A stretch of 5,788 nt of DNA from Alphaproteobacteria bacterium. GTDB taxonomy: Bacteria > Pseudomonadota > Alphaproteobacteria > UBA1280 > UBA12223. The stretch covers positions 1 through 5,788 of the forward strand of contig DMEM01000190.1 in NCBI GenBank assembly GCA_003450915.1. The letters run 5' to 3'. Each line of letters starts with the position of its first letter. Position 1 is the stretch's first letter. Shown in pieces: positions 4,290-5,788 of the stretch. Position numbers and translations under genes: made by a program. Below the pieces are notes generated by a model that saw nothing but the letters and a program-made list of their open reading frames with translations, ran no database searches and had not been told where the DNA came from.

Positions 4290-5788
4290 TTATTTAGTAT
4301 GCTTATGACTATACATATTTTTATCAGCTGCTTCTAATAAACCATCTAAAGTTTCAGATTCAATACCATATGCTGCAACACCAAAACTAGCATCAACCGA
4401 AACATTAATATTATTTTTTAATGTTATTTCTTTATTAACAATACTTTCAAAATTAGGTAAGTGATTAACAATATGCTGCTTTTCATAATTTCTAAATAAT
4501 AAAACAAACTCATCGCCAGCTAATCTAAAAACTTTAATATCTTTATTTTCTAATTCTACTAATCTAGCAGCAATTTCTTTTAAAACAAAGTCTCCTGCAT
4601 CATGTCCGTGAATATCATTTACAGGTTTAAACTTATCTAAATCGACAAATACTAAAGTAAGCAGGTCTGTCGATTCAACAAACTCTTCGCCTATAGCCTT
4701 AAATCCACTTCTATTATAAATTTTTGTTAAGTAATCAATATTGGCAACATTCTCTTTAAAATTAGCCATAATTAAAGAGTTTGTACAGTCTTTAAAACCG
4801 TAGTTATCCTGCTCTTTCATTTTTTTAATTGTACAAGTACTAATGCCTAGTGCTTGAGCGGCTATTTCTATATCATTATTATAATGATGTAAAGTTTTAG
4901 ATACAATATCTTTACTATGGTAAACATGCATATCATCTTTATCATATTCTTTGATAAAGTCTCTCCATAACTCAGGACCATTCTTTTTAACCTTAAGAAT
5001 TTGGCTTGCTGCAGCAATTAAACATCCAATTGTAATAACAGAACCTGCTATAATATCTGTCTGAGATAATGTTTTTAAATCTAGACCTGTAACAGGCTGA
5101 AGCATCCATTCCCAAAATAAAGTAGCAACACCACTAAATGCACCAACTGCTAAAAAGTTTTCTGCCTTAATAATATTAGCACTATAAAACTCACTTAATC
5201 TAATTGGAGCAACAAATAACACTCCAGCAATTAAGCCACCAAATATAGTTGGGTAATGTAGAAAATCATCAATAACAGGTACATAACTATTTTGTTGAAA
5301 TATCGGATAATATGTTTGTAAAATAGCTACTAAAAATGAGAAGATTAAAAAGACTACACTAACAACAAACACAACAAAACCAACAACTCTAATTTGTAAT
5401 TTAGGATCATTATTTTCTTGTCTTACAGCCTTATTATAAGTGTTGTGATTTTCAGAAACAAAAACTCTTAATGTTTGAGATAAAGCTAGTAAAAATAAAA
5501 TAACTAAAACGGTGCCTAAGTTCTCTTTTTCTAAACTACCAAGCATAAAAACAATTCCTCCTAATACAATTAGATTACCAAACAATTGAAGCTTATTCGG
5601 TTTTCTTTGCATAAAGAACCAGGCAATTACCAAAGCAAAAATCATAGTTATTCTTTGCAGTAAAGCGCCTTCTGTTGATGACATTTTGCTAAATAAAGCT
5701 AGGGTTAATATAGAGACCCCCAGCATTAATAAACCAAATATAAAAGTATGCGGACTCCTAAATGTTTCTCTAGCTAAATCATCTTTTA
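4290..5788 (-). CDS. EamA/DMT-like membrane protein with Fis-like HTH and GGDEF diguanylate cyclase domain (5' end beyond window), copy B
   Basis: The frame runs from the right edge to a TAA at 4292-4290. The Met at 5726 is not the start: the 20 codons before it (KDDLARETFRSP...) align with residues 60-79 of copy A, so about 59 residues are missing and the full protein is near 557. Counting from Met 5726, residues 1-245 are membrane segments of two EamA-like halves. Residues 273-305 (IVSKTL...AAQALGIST.TIKKMK) look like a Fis-type helix-turn-helix. Residues 329-477 are a GGDEF domain: DYLTKIYNRSGF, VDLDKFKPVND (361-371), GHDAGD, the active loop AGDEF (403-407) and AADKNMY near the end. Cyclase residues look intact, so it probably makes c-di-GMP from two GTP at the inner membrane. 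The first loop Gly is Ala, a variant known in active cyclases. No RxxD inhibitory site is seen; ENKD occupies that region. No EAL domain is present. What the membrane domain senses or transports is unknown. Confidence 0.93.
   Translation of the reverse strand, partial: KDDLARETFRSPHTFIFGLLMLGVSILTLALFSKMSSTEGALLQRITMIFALVIAWFFMQRKPNKLQLFGNLIVLGGIVFMLGSLEKENLGTVLVILFLLALSQTLRVFVSENHNTYNKAVRQENNDPKLQIRVVGFVVFVVSVVFLIFSFLVAILQTYYPIFQQNSYVPVIDDFLHYPTIFGGLIAGVLFVAPIRLSEFYSANIIKAENFLAVGAFSGVATLFWEWMLQPVTGLDLKTLSQTDIIAGSVITIGCLIAAASQILKVKKNGPELWRDFIKEYDKDDMHVYHSKDIVSKTLHHYNNDIEIAAQALGISTCTIKKMKEQDNYGFKDCTNSLIMANFKENVANIDYLTKIYNRSGFKAIGEEFVESTDLLTLVFVDLDKFKPVNDIHGHDAGDFVLKEIAARLVELENKDIKVFRLAGDEFVLLFRNYEKQHIVNHLPNFESIVNKEITLKNNINVSVDASFGVAAYGIESETLDGLLEAADKNMYSHKHTK

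Noticed and set aside
5724..5726. Met codon as start of membrane protein copy B
   Set aside because: The frame stays open to the right edge and the upstream codons align with residues 60-79 of copy A, and the Met falls inside a membrane segment, so the true start is beyond the window.
1..5788. CRISPR array, tRNA or rRNA genes, insertion sequence
   Set aside because: No regularly spaced repeats, cloverleaf-like segments, rRNA-like stretches or transposase motifs were seen; the direct repetition of the membrane-sensor genes is at protein-family level, not an IS.

Overview
The window is AT-rich bacterial chromosomal DNA. The enolase at 1615-2910 is of ordinary bacterial type, and there are Sec-type signal sequences, a GGDEF signalling protein, and Shine-Dalgarno sites and hairpin-plus-T terminators throughout. 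Together these suggest a low-GC Gram-negative bacterium, most likely a proteobacterium. The genus cannot be named from the sequence alone.

Layout, left to right. Positions 1-1115 (minus strand) hold the N-terminal 371 codons of a polytopic EamA/DMT-like membrane protein whose C-terminus lies beyond the left edge. Four bases upstream of it, at 1120-1356 (minus), is a gene for a 78-residue protein with one membrane segment, so the two look like a translationally coupled operon. A divergent intergenic region (1357-1614) carries a promoter for that operon overlapping a 14-bp perfect palindrome, and a separate extended -10 promoter for enolase. Enolase (eno) is followed by an intrinsic terminator. 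Two plus-strand genes follow (3034-3591 and 3692-4258), each with its own terminator. They encode paralogous, exported or membrane-anchored proteins of 185 and 188 residues that share two cysteines at identical spacing. I recognise no family for them. A bidirectional terminator that overlaps the second gene's stop codon separates them from a convergent minus-strand gene (4290 to beyond 5788). This gene encodes a second copy of the EamA-like membrane protein and shows the whole C-terminus: a Fis-like helix-turn-helix segment followed by a GGDEF diguanylate cyclase domain.

Enolase is the housekeeping gene. The rest looks like lineage-specific accessory content: two paralogous transporter-like membrane proteins feeding a c-di-GMP synthase domain, a small membrane partner for one of them, and a tandem pair of secreted two-cysteine proteins. 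Any functional link between the secreted pair and the cyclases is inference from proximity only. The most unusual feature is the architecture EamA/DMT-like membrane domain, then Fis-like HTH, then GGDEF, present in two copies in direct orientation around eno.
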